Positions 48,373 to 57,065 are shown, numbered from the stretch's first letter. The stretch is 64,000 bases of DNA from Candidatus Scatomonas pullistercoris (GCA_018713515.1 DVOO01000019.1:25307-89306); one strand, 5' to 3'. Numbers and translations: made by a program. The notes: generated from the letters alone by a model not told the origin.

Positions 48373-49284
48373 TTATTTCTGTCTTGTCTTTTCCGGATTT
48401 ACCAGCAGATTCAGCGCTTCCTTCTGAATGGATATGCGCACATTTTTATGCGTTCCCCCGGCCTCGCCGTCCAGCGTCCAGGCGATCTCTTCCGCAGCCT
48501 GAATCTCAATCCGGTTTGTTCTGAAATCCTTGATCAGTTTTGATTTATTATCGTTGGGGGATAGCAGCGACAGTATGATCTCATTTAATTCCAGGGGATT
48601 TTTCGGAGGATGCACCAGTGTCACCTCAAACAGACCGTCATTTAATTCAATCCGGTTGCCGGTAATATTTTTAATCCCGCCCACGGAACGCGCATTGGTA
48701 ATCATTCCGTATATGAAATCCCCCTCCAGGCATCTTTCATCCGAGGTGATTTTCAATCGATAGGTGGGGACATTGAACAAGCGCTTTCCCGCTTCCAGAA
48801 GATACGCGAAGTGCCCCAGCGCATTCTTCAGACCCTGATCTGTCTCATAAGAAACATCCGTAAACAGACCGAACGCCGCAATATATACAAAGGTTCTCCC
48901 GTTAAAATTCCCCATATCACAGGCAAAATACTGGCCCTGCATAATTTCCCTGGCCGCTTCGACCATATTCTTGGACAGACCGAGGCTTCCCGCAAAATCA
49001 TTGGTGCTGCCTGCCGGAATGTAGCCCAGCGGCAGCCTCGGCTCCTGTTTCATAATTCCCGCCGCCGCCTCGTCCAGGGTTCCGTCCCCCCCGCAGCAGA
49101 CCACAAGGTCCACCTGATCCCGATACTCCTGCACCACCCGGTATGCGTCCCCCGGGCCCTGTGTGGGATGTACAATTACCTCGCAGCCGCCCTTTACAAA
49201 GACATCCAGAATATCTGCCAGCTTTCCCCGGATCTGGCCCTTGCCCGACCTGGGATTATACACAAACAACATTTTCTTTTTCAT
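48373..49284 (-). CDS. YegS/DgkB-family lipid kinase (diacylglycerol kinase-like)
   Basis: Phosphorylates diacylglycerol or a related lipid at the membrane. The 303-residue protein starts with VYNPRSGKG (residues 8-16) and carries the catalytic GGDGTLDEAAAGI and the PAGSTNDFAGSL motif of the DAGK catalytic domain. The C-terminal half is the beta-rich lipid-binding region. The lipid substrate is not certain. It diverges from the SDR gene on the plus strand. Confidence 0.9.
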   Translation of the reverse strand: MKKKMLFVYNPRSGKGQIRGKLADILDVFVKGGCEVIVHPTQGPGDAYRVVQEYRDQVDLVVCCGGDGTLDEAAAGIMKQEPRLPLGYIPAGSTNDFAGSLGLSKNMVEAAREIMQGQYFACDMGNFNGRTFVYIAAFGLFTDVSYETDQGLKNALGHFAYLLEAGKRLFNVPTYRLKITSDERCLEGDFIYGMITNARSVGGIKNITGNRIELNDGLFEVTLVHPPKNPLELNEIILSLLSPNDNKSKLIKDFRTNRIEIQAAEEIAWTLDGEAGGTHKNVRISIQKEALNLLVNPEKTRQK

Positions 49285-49390
49285 AGGCTGTCCCCGTCTC
49301 CATCAGCAAACTCTGCCTTTCCCGCCGACGCATCCTTTTCCCCCGATGCCGGATACAAGGCTGTATCTATTTTAACGCAGCTGCTCTTTC

Positions 49391-49418
49391 TTGACAAGAC
49401 CGGACCGGCAGATATAGT
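49391..49418 (+). promoter_or_regulatory. Promoter of the SDR gene
   Basis: -35 TTGACA (49391-49396), 16-base spacer, -10 TATAGT (49413-49418). Confidence 0.7.
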
Positions 49419-49470
49419 ATGGAAGAAAACACCGGAAGGGAAACCGGTTGTACGGGGAGGATATGCAATT

Positions 49471-50202
49471 ATGAAAGAAGAATACGCAATTGTCACCGGA
49501 GCTTCCCGGGGGATTGGACGCTGCGCCGCTCTGGCTCTGGCCGCCTCCGGCTGCTCCATTCTGGCTGTGGCCCGGGAAGACGGCGAGGGACTCCGAAGTC
49601 TTCAGCGCGAGGTCGCAGAACAGTACAACCAGAACTGTCTGACCGCCCTTGGAGATCTGGGGACGGAATCCTTTGTCTTAGAACTGTTTTCCCTGCTCCC
49701 GCCGGAAGCCGCTCTGCGGACACTGGTAAATAACGCAGGGGTCTCCCACATAGGCCTGCTGCAGGATATGACGCTGGAACAGTGGGACCGCCTGCTCCGC
49801 ACGAATCTCACCTCTGTCTTTCTGACCTGCCGGGAAGCTATCCCTCTGTTTCTCCGGCAGGGCAGCGGTTCCATTCTGAATGTTTCCTCTGTATGGGGCG
49901 CTGCCGGCGCCTCCTGCGAAACTGCCTATTCCGCCTCCAAGGGCGCCATCAATGCTTTTACCCGGGCCCTTGGCCGGGAGCTGGCTCCCAGCGGAATCCG
50001 CGTCAATGCCGTTGCTCTCGGCGCCATTGATACATCCATGAACCAATTTCTGACCCGGGAAGAACGCGATGCGCTGGAAGAAGACATACCGGCCGGCCGT
50101 TTCGGCACTGCAGAGGAGGCAGGCGCGCTGATCGCCGACATCGCTCTGCATCACCCCTATCTGACTGCCCAGGTTCTTACCATGGACGGCGGCTGGACTT
50201 AA
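49471..50202 (+). CDS. Short-chain dehydrogenase/reductase (FabG-like)
   Basis: NAD(P)-dependent oxidoreductase of the classical SDR family. The 243-residue protein has the cofactor motif TGASRGIG (residues ~9-16), NNAGVS, the catalytic Ser in NVSSVWG and the Tyr-x-x-x-Lys in AYSASKG. ATG 49471 follows GGGGAGG. No acyl-carrier or fatty-acid genes are adjacent, so a FabG role is not established; substrate unknown. It is one of the few plus-strand genes and ends at a shared terminator with rplQ. Confidence 0.88.
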   Translation: MKEEYAIVTGASRGIGRCAALALAASGCSILAVAREDGEGLRSLQREVAEQYNQNCLTALGDLGTESFVLELFSLLPPEAALRTLVNNAGVSHIGLLQDMTLEQWDRLLRTNLTSVFLTCREAIPLFLRQGSGSILNVSSVWGAAGASCETAYSASKGAINAFTRALGRELAPSGIRVNAVALGAIDTSMNQFLTREERDALEEDIPAGRFGTAEEAGALIADIALHHPYLTAQVLTMDGGWT

Positions 50203-50261
50203 GCGGTACGCCGCTCCTCTCTGATCGGTCCGTACATTTTTCCTTTCCAGAGACGCCAAAA

Positions 50262-50297
50262 ATGGGCATATACATGGCCGTCCATGTATATGCCCAT
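50262..50297. terminator. Bidirectional terminator between the SDR gene and rplQ
   Basis: Perfect 16-bp stem (50262-50277 with 50282-50297) and a CCGT tetraloop; followed by CGGTTTTC on plus and by TTTTTGGCG on minus. It ends the alpha operon on the minus strand. Confidence 0.9.
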
Positions 50298-50308
50298 CGG
50301 TTTTCTGT

Positions 50309-50845
50309 TTATACCAGCTCAATCAGAACTTCCATAGCGGCATCGCCCTTACGGGGTCCAATCTTCACAATACGGGTATATCCGCCATTGCGTCCCTCGT
50401 ACTTCGGTGCGATCTCATCAAACATCTTTGCCACCATGTCGATCTTTTTGGTGTTTTTCTTTTTCCCTTTGTTGCTTGTGGGAACCTCCGTCACCGGATA
50501 GAACACCTTCATCATCTGGCGTCTCGCGTGCAGCCTGGAAGGAGCATCTTTCTTAATTTCCTTCTGCACCTCATCGTATACCGTTACTTTCTTTCCGTCA
50601 CGGACTTCCTTGACTCTCTTTCCGTCTGCATCCTTGCGGGCTGCTTTGGCCGTCACGGTAACGGTCTCATAGTTGTCCTTTTCGCGCACAGCCATGGCAA
50701 TCAGGCCTTCTGCAATCTTGCGGATCTCTTTTGCCTTGGTTTCTGTGGTACGGATCTTTCCGTGGAACAGAAGATTCGTCACCTGATTTCTAAGTACTGC
50801 TTTTCTCTGGGCAGAAGTTCTTCCCAGCTTCTTATATCCTGCCAT
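50309..50845 (-). CDS. rplQ: 50S ribosomal protein L17 with an internal insertion
   Basis: Component of the large subunit. The protein is 178 residues, about 55-60 longer than the Bacillus protein. The N-terminal half (GYKKLGRTSAQRKAVLRNQ) and C-terminal tail (GGYTRIVKIGPRKGDAAMEVLIELV) are standard; the extra, Lys/Asp-rich segment lies at about residues 68-125 (TAKAARKDADGKRVKEV onwards). ATG 50845 is chosen; the longer frame to 50878 lacks a site. Last gene of the alpha-type operon. Confidence 0.95.
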   Translation of the reverse strand: MAGYKKLGRTSAQRKAVLRNQVTNLLFHGKIRTTETKAKEIRKIAEGLIAMAVREKDNYETVTVTAKAARKDADGKRVKEVRDGKKVTVYDEVQKEIKKDAPSRLHARRQMMKVFYPVTEVPTSNKGKKKNTKKIDMVAKMFDEIAPKYEGRNGGYTRIVKIGPRKGDAAMEVLIELV

Positions 50846-50924
50846 TTCTATTCCTCCATTTGTGGAACGGGGAGCCACGCTTCTTCGGTCTTACTGACCA
50901 CCCGCTTTCTTCTACAAATATATT

Positions 50925-51887
50925 TTACTGCTCATCTCCCGGGCTGAGCTGCAGACCCAGCTCTTTCAGCTTCGCGAGAACCTCTTCCAGCGATTTACGG
51001 CCCAGATTGCGGACCTTCATCATATCTTCCGAGGTCTTGCTGCACAGTTCTTCTACTGTGTTGATACCGGCACGCTTCAGGCAATTGTAGGAGCGGACGG
51101 AAAGCTCCAGCTCATCGATATTCATCTCGAGAACTTTCTCCTTCTCGTTGTCTTCCTTTTCAATCATAACTTCCGCGGTCTTAGCATTCTCAGAAAGATC
51201 AATGAACAGCTTCAGATGCTCACTGAGCACCTTGGCAGCCAGACTGACTGCTTCATCCGGATCCAGTGTACCCTTTGTGTAAACATCCAGGGTCAGCTTG
51301 TCAAAATCCGTAATCTGTCCGACACGCGTATTCTCAACGGTCAGATTTACCCTCTCAACCGGAGTATAGATCGCGTCCACGGCAATCACTCCGATGGGCA
51401 TATCGTCTGTCTTCGCTTTATCAGCGCTGACATAGCCCCGGCCCTTGGTAATGGTCAGCTCCATGTAAAGCTTGCTGTCCGCCCCGCCGTTCAGCGTGGC
51501 AATTACCTGGTCCGGATTCATAATCTCGATGTCCTGGTCAACCTGGATATCGGAAGCCCGCACAACGCCCTCGCCTTCAAATTCAATATAAGCGATCTTG
51601 GCCTCGTTGGTCTCGCTGTTATTCTTGATAGCCAGACTCTTCAGATTCATGATGATCTCTGTGACATCTTCCTTCACCCCGGGGATGGAGCTGAACTCAT
51701 GGAGCACGCCCTCAATCTTCACCTGGCTGACAGCAGCGCCGGGAAGTGAGGAAAGCATGATTCTCCGGAGAGAATTGCCCAGAGTCGTTCCGTAGCCCCG
51801 CTCCAGCGGTTCTACCACGAATCTGCCGAATTTCTTATCTTCTGAAATCTCTGTGATCTCAATTTTCGGTTTGTTAAAATCAAACAC
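50925..51887 (-). CDS. rpoA: DNA-directed RNA polymerase subunit alpha
   Basis: Assembles beta and beta' and contacts UP elements and activators. The 320-residue protein has the N-terminal assembly domain ([21 protein letters not shown]) and the C-terminal domain with the helix-hairpin-helix region ([19 protein letters not shown] ... [12 protein letters not shown]). It lies between rpsD and rplQ, the usual place. Confidence 0.98.
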   Translation of the reverse strand: MFDFNKPKIEITEISEDKKFGRFVVEPLERGYGTTLGNSLRRIMLSSLPGAAVSQVKIEGVLHEFSSIPGVKEDVTEIIMNLKSLAIKNNSETNEAKIAYIEFEGEGVVRASDIQVDQDIEIMNPDQVIATLNGGADSKLYMELTITKGRGYVSADKAKTDDMPIGVIAVDAIYTPVERVNLTVENTRVGQITDFDKLTLDVYTKGTLDPDEAVSLAAKVLSEHLKLFIDLSENAKTAEVMIEKEDNEKEKVLEMNIDELELSVRSYNCLKRAGINTVEELCSKTSEDMMKVRNLGRKSLEEVLAKLKELGLQLSPGDEQ

Positions 51888-51943
51888 CTACAAGCCCCTC
51901 CTTTTTGGGATTATGCTTCATCGAGGGTTACACCGCCTGCGGA

Positions 51944-52537
51944 TTATTTAGAATACAGCTCGACGATAAGCATCTCGTTTACCGGAACATCGATAACCTC
52001 ACGGGCCGGAACTTCCTTAACCGTTCCCTGCAGAGTCTCCTGATTGGAATCCAGCCACTCGGGAACCAGACGTCCGCCGGTCACCTCCAGGATATCTTTG
52101 TATCTCTGAGATCCTTTCTTTCCTTCCTTGATTTCGATCACATCGCCTGCCTTGGTCAGGTAGGACGGAATATTCACCTGCCTGCCGTTTACCAGAACAT
52201 GCTTGTGGTCCACGATCTGTCTGGCCTCTCTTCTCGTTCTGGCAAAGCCCAGACGGAAGATGACATTGTCCAGACGCAGTTCCAGCATGGACATCAGATT
52301 CTCACCTGTCTGTCCGGGCATCTTATCCGCCTTCTCATAATAATTGCGGAAGGGTTTCTCAAGAACTCCGTAGATAAATTTTGCTTTCTGTTTCTCCCTC
52401 AGCTGCAGTCCATACTCGGAAATCTTTCTGCTGGAACGCTTTAACTGACGGGTGGACTTTTTATCAATTCCAAGATACACAGGATCCAATCCTAAGGATC
52501 TGCATCTTTTCAGAACCGGTACTCTATTTACTGCCAT
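51944..52537 (-). CDS. rpsD: 30S ribosomal protein S4
   Basis: Primary assembly protein of the small subunit. The 197-residue protein has the S4 RNA-binding motif in RLGFARTRREARQIVDHKHVLVNG. Only one Cys (KRCRSLG) is present near the N-terminus, so it is the zinc-free form. Placed within the alpha operon, unlike the separate rpsD of Bacillus. Confidence 0.97.
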   Translation of the reverse strand: MAVNRVPVLKRCRSLGLDPVYLGIDKKSTRQLKRSSRKISEYGLQLREKQKAKFIYGVLEKPFRNYYEKADKMPGQTGENLMSMLELRLDNVIFRLGFARTRREARQIVDHKHVLVNGRQVNIPSYLTKAGDVIEIKEGKKGSQRYKDILEVTGGRLVPEWLDSNQETLQGTVKEVPAREVIDVPVNEMLIVELYSK

Positions 52538-52558
52538 TGTTATGACCTCCTGATTTGA

Positions 52559-52951
52559 TTAGACTCTTCTGCGCTTGGGCGGACGGCAGCCGTTGTGGGG
52601 CACCGGCGTCACATCGCAGATACTCGTTACTTCCAGACCACTTGCAGACAGAGCGCGGATAGCGGCCTCACGTCCTGATCCGGGTCCCTTTACGAACACG
52701 TCAACTGTTTTTAAGCCATGAATCAAAGCTGCTTTGGTGGCCGTCTCTGCAGCCATCTGTGCAGCATAAGGAGTAGATTTTCTTGAACCTTTAAAGCCCA
52801 GGCCGCCGGCACTTGCCCAGGAGAGAGCATTGCCTTCCGTATCAGTCAGCGTAACAATGGTATTGTTAAAGGATGCCTGAATGTGTGCCTGTCCACGTTC
52901 AACGTTTTTCTTGACACGACGTTTGGTCGTTTTCTTTGTCACTTTTGCCAT
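52559..52951 (-). CDS. rpsK: 30S ribosomal protein S11
   Basis: Platform protein of the small subunit next to the mRNA exit. The 130-residue protein shows [15 protein letters not shown] and ends with the basic [11 protein letters not shown] tail. It is 21 bases upstream (in minus sense) of rpsD and 30 after rpsM. Confidence 0.97.
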   Translation of the reverse strand: MAKVTKKTTKRRVKKNVERGQAHIQASFNNTIVTLTDTEGNALSWASAGGLGFKGSRKSTPYAAQMAAETATKAALIHGLKTVDVFVKGPGSGREAAIRALSASGLEVTSICDVTPVPHNGCRPPKRRRV

Positions 52952-52981
52952 AATAAAAACTAACCTACACTTTCTTATTCT

Positions 52982-53350
52982 TTATTTTTTCTTGTTAGCA
53001 ACAGTCTTCTTCGGGCCCTTACGGGTTCTGGCATTGGTCTTGGTCTTCTGTCCGCGAACAGGAAGTCCTTTTCTATGGCGGATTCCGCGGTAGCAGCCGA
53101 TCTCCTGCAGACGCTTGATATTCATTGCGATCTCACGCCGCAGATCACCCTCTACCATCTGAGTCTCATCGATAACGGCGGCAATCTTCTTTACCTCGTC
53201 ATCGGTCAGATCTCTCACGCGGGTATCCGGGTTAACACCTGCCTGGGCCAGGATTCTGTTGGAAGAAGCTCTTCCGATTCCGTAGATATAGGTTAAACCG
53301 ATCTCTACGCGTTTGTCTCTTGGTAAATCTACACCAGCTATACGAGCCAT
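52982..53350 (-). CDS. rpsM: 30S ribosomal protein S13
   Basis: Head protein of the small subunit, contacts the P-site tRNA and L5. The 122-residue protein starts [15 protein letters not shown] and ends in a Lys/Arg-rich tail ([17 protein letters not shown]). ATG 53350 is the conserved start; the frame to 53365 is extended by a few codons without support. A long 237-base spacer separates it from rpmJ. Confidence 0.97.
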   Translation of the reverse strand: MARIAGVDLPRDKRVEIGLTYIYGIGRASSNRILAQAGVNPDTRVRDLTDDEVKKIAAVIDETQMVEGDLRREIAMNIKRLQEIGCYRGIRHRKGLPVRGQKTKTNARTRKGPKKTVANKKK

Positions 53351-53587
53351 GTACGTTTCCTCCATTTACACAATTAATATTTTCCTAATTGGGATGCCGG
53401 TATGACGCATCCAGCCGCGGTAGGCGGCCTTTCCCCTCCCGTTTCCGGGAGAAGTATTAAGCAATATTATAAAGGATAAATCTTTCCGGACGCGCAGCCC
53501 GGAGCTCCATCCACGGAGGTATCCTGACGCAGCCTATCAGGTCTCACTTTATAATATTAACGCGCATAAACACTGGGTCTTGAGGGA
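53351..53587. other. Structured rpmJ-rpsM spacer
   Basis: 237 bases where rpmJ and rpsM are normally adjacent. No gene is present. It holds a perfect 12-bp inverted repeat, AATATTATAAAG (53463-53474) and CTTTATAATATT (53547-53558), enclosing 72 GC-rich bases with further small stems (GGAGCTCC; CCTCCGTGG/CCATCCACGG). Both arms contain TATAAT-like hexamers but no convincing -35 boxes. Confidence 0.6.
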
Positions 53588-53701
53588 TCAACCCTGGCGC
53601 TGTTTATGCTTTGGATTCTCACAAATGATACGGATACTTCCTTTTCTCTTGATAACCTTGCACTTTTCGCAGATCGGTTTCACAGATGATCTTACCTTCA
53701 T
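53588..53701 (-). CDS. rpmJ: 50S ribosomal protein L36 (zinc type)
   Basis: Smallest large-subunit protein. The 37 residues read [17 protein letters not shown] and onward, with zinc ligands Cys11, Cys14, Cys27 and His32. AAAGGAGG lies 7 bases upstream. It is followed by rpsM after a long spacer, but it is separated from its usual 5' neighbour infA by the inserted locus at 53936-55721, and has its own promoter. Confidence 0.96.
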   Translation of the reverse strand: MKVRSSVKPICEKCKVIKRKGSIRIICENPKHKQRQG

Positions 53702-53800
53702 GACGAATCCTCCTTTCTTAAGTCTGAAGCTTAATTTTCCTTGTGTTTACGGGATTTTTGGTGGGTTAGTCAAAAACCCGCGCACAAAAGTTCGTTTTAT

Positions 53801-53829
53801 AGTATAGCACTGGCGCGGATTGAATGCAA
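53801..53829 (-). promoter_or_regulatory. Promoter of rpmJ-rpsM-rpsK-rpsD-rpoA-rplQ
   Basis: On the minus strand: -35 TTGCAT (53824-53829), 17 bases ending in TGC, -10 TATACT (53801-53806); the TG makes it an extended -10 promoter. It gives a leader of about 95 bases before rpmJ. Confidence 0.82.
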
Positions 53830-53885
53830 GCAAAATTTACTTTATTTTTTGCCTTCCTTTTTCTACTATAACTACTGGGTGCAAA

Positions 53886-53925
53886 AAACAGGGGAGACTG
53901 CTGCCGCTTCCGTTCTCCCCTGTTT
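53886..53925 (-). terminator. Terminator of the URO-D-like locus
   Basis: AAACAGGGGAGA (53886-53897) pairs with TCTCCCCTGTTT (53914-53925), a perfect 12-bp stem; on the minus strand it ends in TTTTTT. It isolates the inserted locus from rpmJ. Confidence 0.88.
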
Positions 53926-53935
53926 CTCTCTCTTT

Positions 53936-54986
53936 TTATTTTCTCAAACCGGCATACCCGGATTTTTCCAGCCAATGGAACGTATATCCTTCCGGATTAT
54001 TTTTCATTTTGTCTTCCAGGAATTTTTCAAAAGAAATATTCTCCGGGATTTCATACGCCGTATTTTCGTCTGCCTCTGGACGACCAAACACCCGGACCGC
54101 CCTGGTTGCCGCCAGCAGCTTGTCTGTAGAGGTTCTCGGCGAAAGATTATTGAAAAAGAAAATCAGCGGCGACGGGCCTTTTTTCCCTTTCAGGACAAAA
54201 TCCTTTATAATAGAAACTGTTTCCGGAATCTCTCCGAATTCTACCTGTTTTGCCGCGATTCCGGCCATCAGCGGTACACCGTGGGCATTTGCTACCTCCC
54301 TTGCGTATTCCGGCGTCAATTCTGTCAAATCCGGGTCGATGCAGAAGAACATATTATTTGACCACACAATAAAGTCCTCATACTCTTTTCTGGCGGCCCC
54401 GGAAAGCTGTGCCGTGCCGAAAAACGCCGTATCCTGAAGAACAATTCCAGGCATATCCAGTTTTTCAAGTTCCCGCTCCAGACTTGGCTTGATAAATTCT
54501 CTCACAATAGCCGGGGGTCACAACCGGCACAGAAGCAAAGGCGTCCGCCAGAGACATGGGAAACGTTTCCGCCCCCGTATACTTTTCGTAAGCCCGGCAG
54601 TATCTGAGAAGATAGGGAAATCTTCCTGTATCCAGACCTTTGAATTTAATTTTATCCAGATCCTGCGGCCCTTTAATAAAATAATTGCTTCGCACTATAT
54701 CTGCGCAGTGATCGGGATAAAATTTTACCTCTGCCCCCATGGCCTCAGCTTCAAAATTATAGACATCCAGATTTGCAAGAATCATGTCCACATCCAGATA
54801 CTCCTGCACCAGAAGTGTACATTCTGCCATACCTTCGGGATCATCCCGCAGAAGATAATCATAGGGTACCCTGCACAGTTCCGGTATCAATTCTGTCACC
54901 AGGGCAAAAGATGCGACCTCCGCCCCGGGCCAGGCGGCCATTCCCTGAAGACGTTTCTGTGCGCCGTCGATAAATTTCTGTTTCAT
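53936..54986 (-). pseudogene. Uroporphyrinogen-decarboxylase-family gene, broken by a one-base frameshift
   Basis: The family includes heme-pathway HemE and corrinoid/CoM methyltransferases such as MtaA. The first part (from ATG 54986, GGAGG 8 bases upstream) reads MKQKFIDGAQKRLQGMAAW and on through SLADAFASVPVVTP, then shifts out of frame at a run of five Gs (54513-54517) and stops soon after; the second part resumes as VREFIKPSLERE and continues to GYAGLRK at 53936. Removing one G (one C in sense) restores a continuous reading of 349 residues. The second half has ANAHGVPLMAGI and FFFNNLSPRTSTD. It has a strong promoter and terminator. A sequencing error at the homopolymer is possible. Confidence 0.8.
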
Positions 54987-55041
54987 TGTATAAACCTCCC
55001 AGACCAAATAGTAGCGGCTTCTGCTCTCTGCCGCTGTCTCT

Positions 55042-55071
55042 ATTATATCCGGCAGGTTTTGGGGCTGTAAA
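55042..55071 (-). promoter_or_regulatory. Promoter of the URO-D-like gene
   Basis: On the minus strand: -35 TTTACA (55066-55071), 18 bases, -10 TATAAT (55042-55047). Confidence 0.7.
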
Positions 55072-55103
55072 ACAACCCCTTGGAACCCTGCTGTTCCATT
55101 TTT

Positions 55104-55721
55104 TCAATGTGTAATCTTGTCTATAATATATTTCATTTTGGGCGTCAGATGATTTTTCTTCCATACGACGAGAAGGTCGGCATTTCCCTCGCCGTCCAGT
55201 TCTATCTTCCTTACATCCTCTGACTCCCAGTCGCTGCAGATCAGGCTGGAGGCCACATAAACCCCTTTTCCCAGATTCAGATTGTATCTGGCAGATTCTG
55301 TGCTGCCGCATATGGTAGAAATGACCGGCGAGAAGCCATGCTTCAGACATATTTTCTGCAAAAAATCGTAATAGTGGGGATAAGCCTCCGGTGACAGGGT
55401 TATAAAGGGACAGGAGCGCAGATCCCCGAAAGAATGTATCTCCTTTTCAAAAAGCGGAACTCCCCTGGGAATAAAAACTGCCGCCGGCGAGCGGAAGATA
55501 GTAGCCCACTCTGTGTCTCTGTTATTAAAATAAGGTTTCTCGCCGGACCAGGTAATAACCAGATCAAATACACCTTCATCCAGCGCCTTTACCGTCTTGC
55601 TGATCATAGAGGGAGTAAAATTATACTCTTCCGCCACCCGGGAATAATTCTGATATTGGCAGCATTTTAGAAAAATCTGAATTTGCTGCATAGAAATATT
55701 CAATATACTATAGTACTTCAT
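55104..55721 (-). pseudogene. LysR-family regulator with a large internal deletion
   Basis: The 205-residue frame begins with the LysR helix-turn-helix (IFLKCCQYQNYSRVAEEYNF, then TPSMISKTVKALDE) and then, at residue ~50, jumps in frame to GVFDLVITWSG, which in normal LysR proteins lies about 95-100 residues further on, in the effector domain. The wing, linker helix and first part of the ligand domain are therefore missing, although the C-terminal half continues normally. GGAGGAG precedes ATG 55721. It is probably non-functional as a repressor/activator but could still be made. It would have controlled the adjacent URO-D-like gene. Confidence 0.78.
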
Positions 55722-55735
55722 TTTACTCCTCCGTC

Positions 55736-55783
55736 AAAAAACAGACGTTCCCGGAATGAAAAATCCAACTCCGAAAACGCCTG
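55736..55783 (-). terminator. Terminator after infA
   Basis: CAGACGTTCCCGGA (55742-55755) pairs with TCCGAAAACGCCTG (55770-55783) with three G-U pairs on the minus strand, followed by TTTTTT. It ends the spc-side transcript before the inserted locus. Confidence 0.8.
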
Positions 55784-55810
55784 CTAGAAACACTTTCTGT
55801 TCCGACTCTC

Positions 55811-56029
55811 TTATTTATCTCTCCAGATGATGCGCCCCTTGTCCAGGTCATAGGGGGAAAGTTCAATGGTCACCTTATCCCCCGGCAGAATCCGGATGAA
55901 ATTCATGCGGAGTTTGCCGCTGATATGAGCCAGTACCACATGCTTATTCTCCAGTTCTACCTTGAACATGGCATTGGGCAGCTTCTCCAGCACAGTTCCC
56001 TCCACTTCAATTACATCTGCCTTTGACAT
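55811..56029 (-). CDS. infA: Translation initiation factor IF-1
   Basis: OB-fold protein that occupies the A site during initiation. The 72-residue protein starts [13 protein letters not shown] and contains [21 protein letters not shown], as expected. Its ribosome site (AAGGAGG) is inside the 3' end of the KOW gene, which it overlaps by 19 bases. It is normally followed by rpmJ; here a terminator and an inserted locus intervene. Confidence 0.98.
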   Translation of the reverse strand: MSKADVIEVEGTVLEKLPNAMFKVELENKHVVLAHISGKLRMNFIRILPGDKVTIELSPYDLDKGRIIWRDK

Positions 56030-56295
56030 ACCTTAACCTCCTTGCTTTTGATTGCTTTTCGGATATCTTCATCTCTGAGCGCAAGCCCCCGTGCCGTTTT
56101 TTCCTCCAGCTCCGGCGCCGTTCCGTAATCCGGCTGGACATGCTTTCTCTTTTTCTTTTTCAGTTTATCCAGCGTGCGAAGTTTTCCGTCTGCCAGATAC
56201 ACGTATCCGTCCTTCTCCCGGATCACCACGTACAGACGTCCGCTGTCGTGACCAGCCAGGCTTCTGGCGAACATTCCCTGCCTCAGCTCTTCCAT
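56011..56295 (-). CDS. KOW-domain RNA-binding protein (L14e-like)
   Basis: A 94-residue protein with an N-terminal KOW-type segment ([21 protein letters not shown], then [18 protein letters not shown]) of the kind found in archaeal/eukaryotic L14e and in an uncharacterised Clostridia family placed between map and infA. The rest is charged and probably extended. ATG 56295 follows GAGG; a GTG at 56307 would overlap map but lacks a site. It overlaps infA, so translation is coupled. Likely ribosome- or RNA-associated, but no function is known to me. Confidence 0.82.
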   Translation of the reverse strand: MEELRQGMFARSLAGHDSGRLYVVIREKDGYVYLADGKLRTLDKLKKKKRKHVQPDYGTAPELEEKTARGLALRDEDIRKAIKSKEVKVCQRQM

Positions 56296-56303
56296 GGCTT
56301 TCC

Positions 56304-57059
56304 TCACCGTGTCAGAGTCAGCAGCTCCGGCTCACCGTCTGTGATCAGAACTGTGTTCTCATAGTGTGCGGAAAGGGAACCATCCTCTGACACCACCGTC
56401 CAGTCATCATCCAGCCAGCACACATCTGCCGTTCCCTGATTAATCATGGGCTCTATGGCCAGAGTCATACCCGGCTGCAGACGGATTCCGCGGCTCTTGC
56501 AGGCAAAGTTTGGGATCTGTGGATCCTCATGGAGATGGGTGCCGATACCATGGCCTACCAGGTCATAGACAACTCCATAACCGAAACTCTCCGCATAATT
56601 GCCGATGGCGGCAGAAATTTCATGGAGATGATGACCGGCCCGGGCGTATTTGATTCCCTCAAAGAAAGACTGCTTCGTCACATCAATCAGCTTCTGTGCT
56701 TCCGGGCTGATCTTTCCCACCCCGTAGGTACGGGCGGCATCCGAATGATAGCCCTCATAGATCAGGCCCGCATCCAGGCTGACAATATCGCCCTCCTTCA
56801 GAATCCTTTCCTTTTTGGGGATTCCATGAACGACTTCATCGTTCACCGACACACAGATGGATGCCGGGTAGCCGTTATAGTGCAGAAAATTGGGAACACA
56901 GCCCAGCTCACGGATCATCCGCTCTCCCTCATGGTCGATCTCCCAGGTAGAAATACCGGGGCGAATTATTTTTGCAAGTTCATCGTGTACCTGCTCAAGA
57001 AGTTTTCCGGCATGCCGCATGAGTTCAATTTCGTGGGCAGTTTTAATTGAAACGGACAT
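56304..57059 (-). CDS. map: Methionine aminopeptidase type I
   Basis: Removes the initiator methionine from nascent proteins. The 251-residue protein has the five metal ligands in context: SLDAGLIYEGYHSDAART (two Asp), LVGHGIGTHLHEDP (His), LAIEPMIN (Glu) and the late SAHYENTVLITDG (Glu). The start is ATG 57059; a TTG at 57065 directly abuts the adk stop and has an equally near AGGAG, so the exact start is uncertain by two codons. Confidence 0.96.
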   Translation of the reverse strand: MSVSIKTAHEIELMRHAGKLLEQVHDELAKIIRPGISTWEIDHEGERMIRELGCVPNFLHYNGYPASICVSVNDEVVHGIPKKERILKEGDIVSLDAGLIYEGYHSDAARTYGVGKISPEAQKLIDVTKQSFFEGIKYARAGHHLHEISAAIGNYAESFGYGVVYDLVGHGIGTHLHEDPQIPNFACKSRGIRLQPGMTLAIEPMINQGTADVCWLDDDWTVVSEDGSLSAHYENTVLITDGEPELLTLTR

Positions 57060-57065
57060 AATCAA

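Noticed and set aside
48811..49470. Upstream extension of the SDR frame
   Set aside because: Antisense to the lipid kinase; the SDR motif starts only after ATG 49471 with its ribosome site.
53463..53558. Insertion sequence with terminal inverted repeats
   Set aside because: Only 96 bases, no transposase and no visible target-site duplication; kept as a structured spacer instead.
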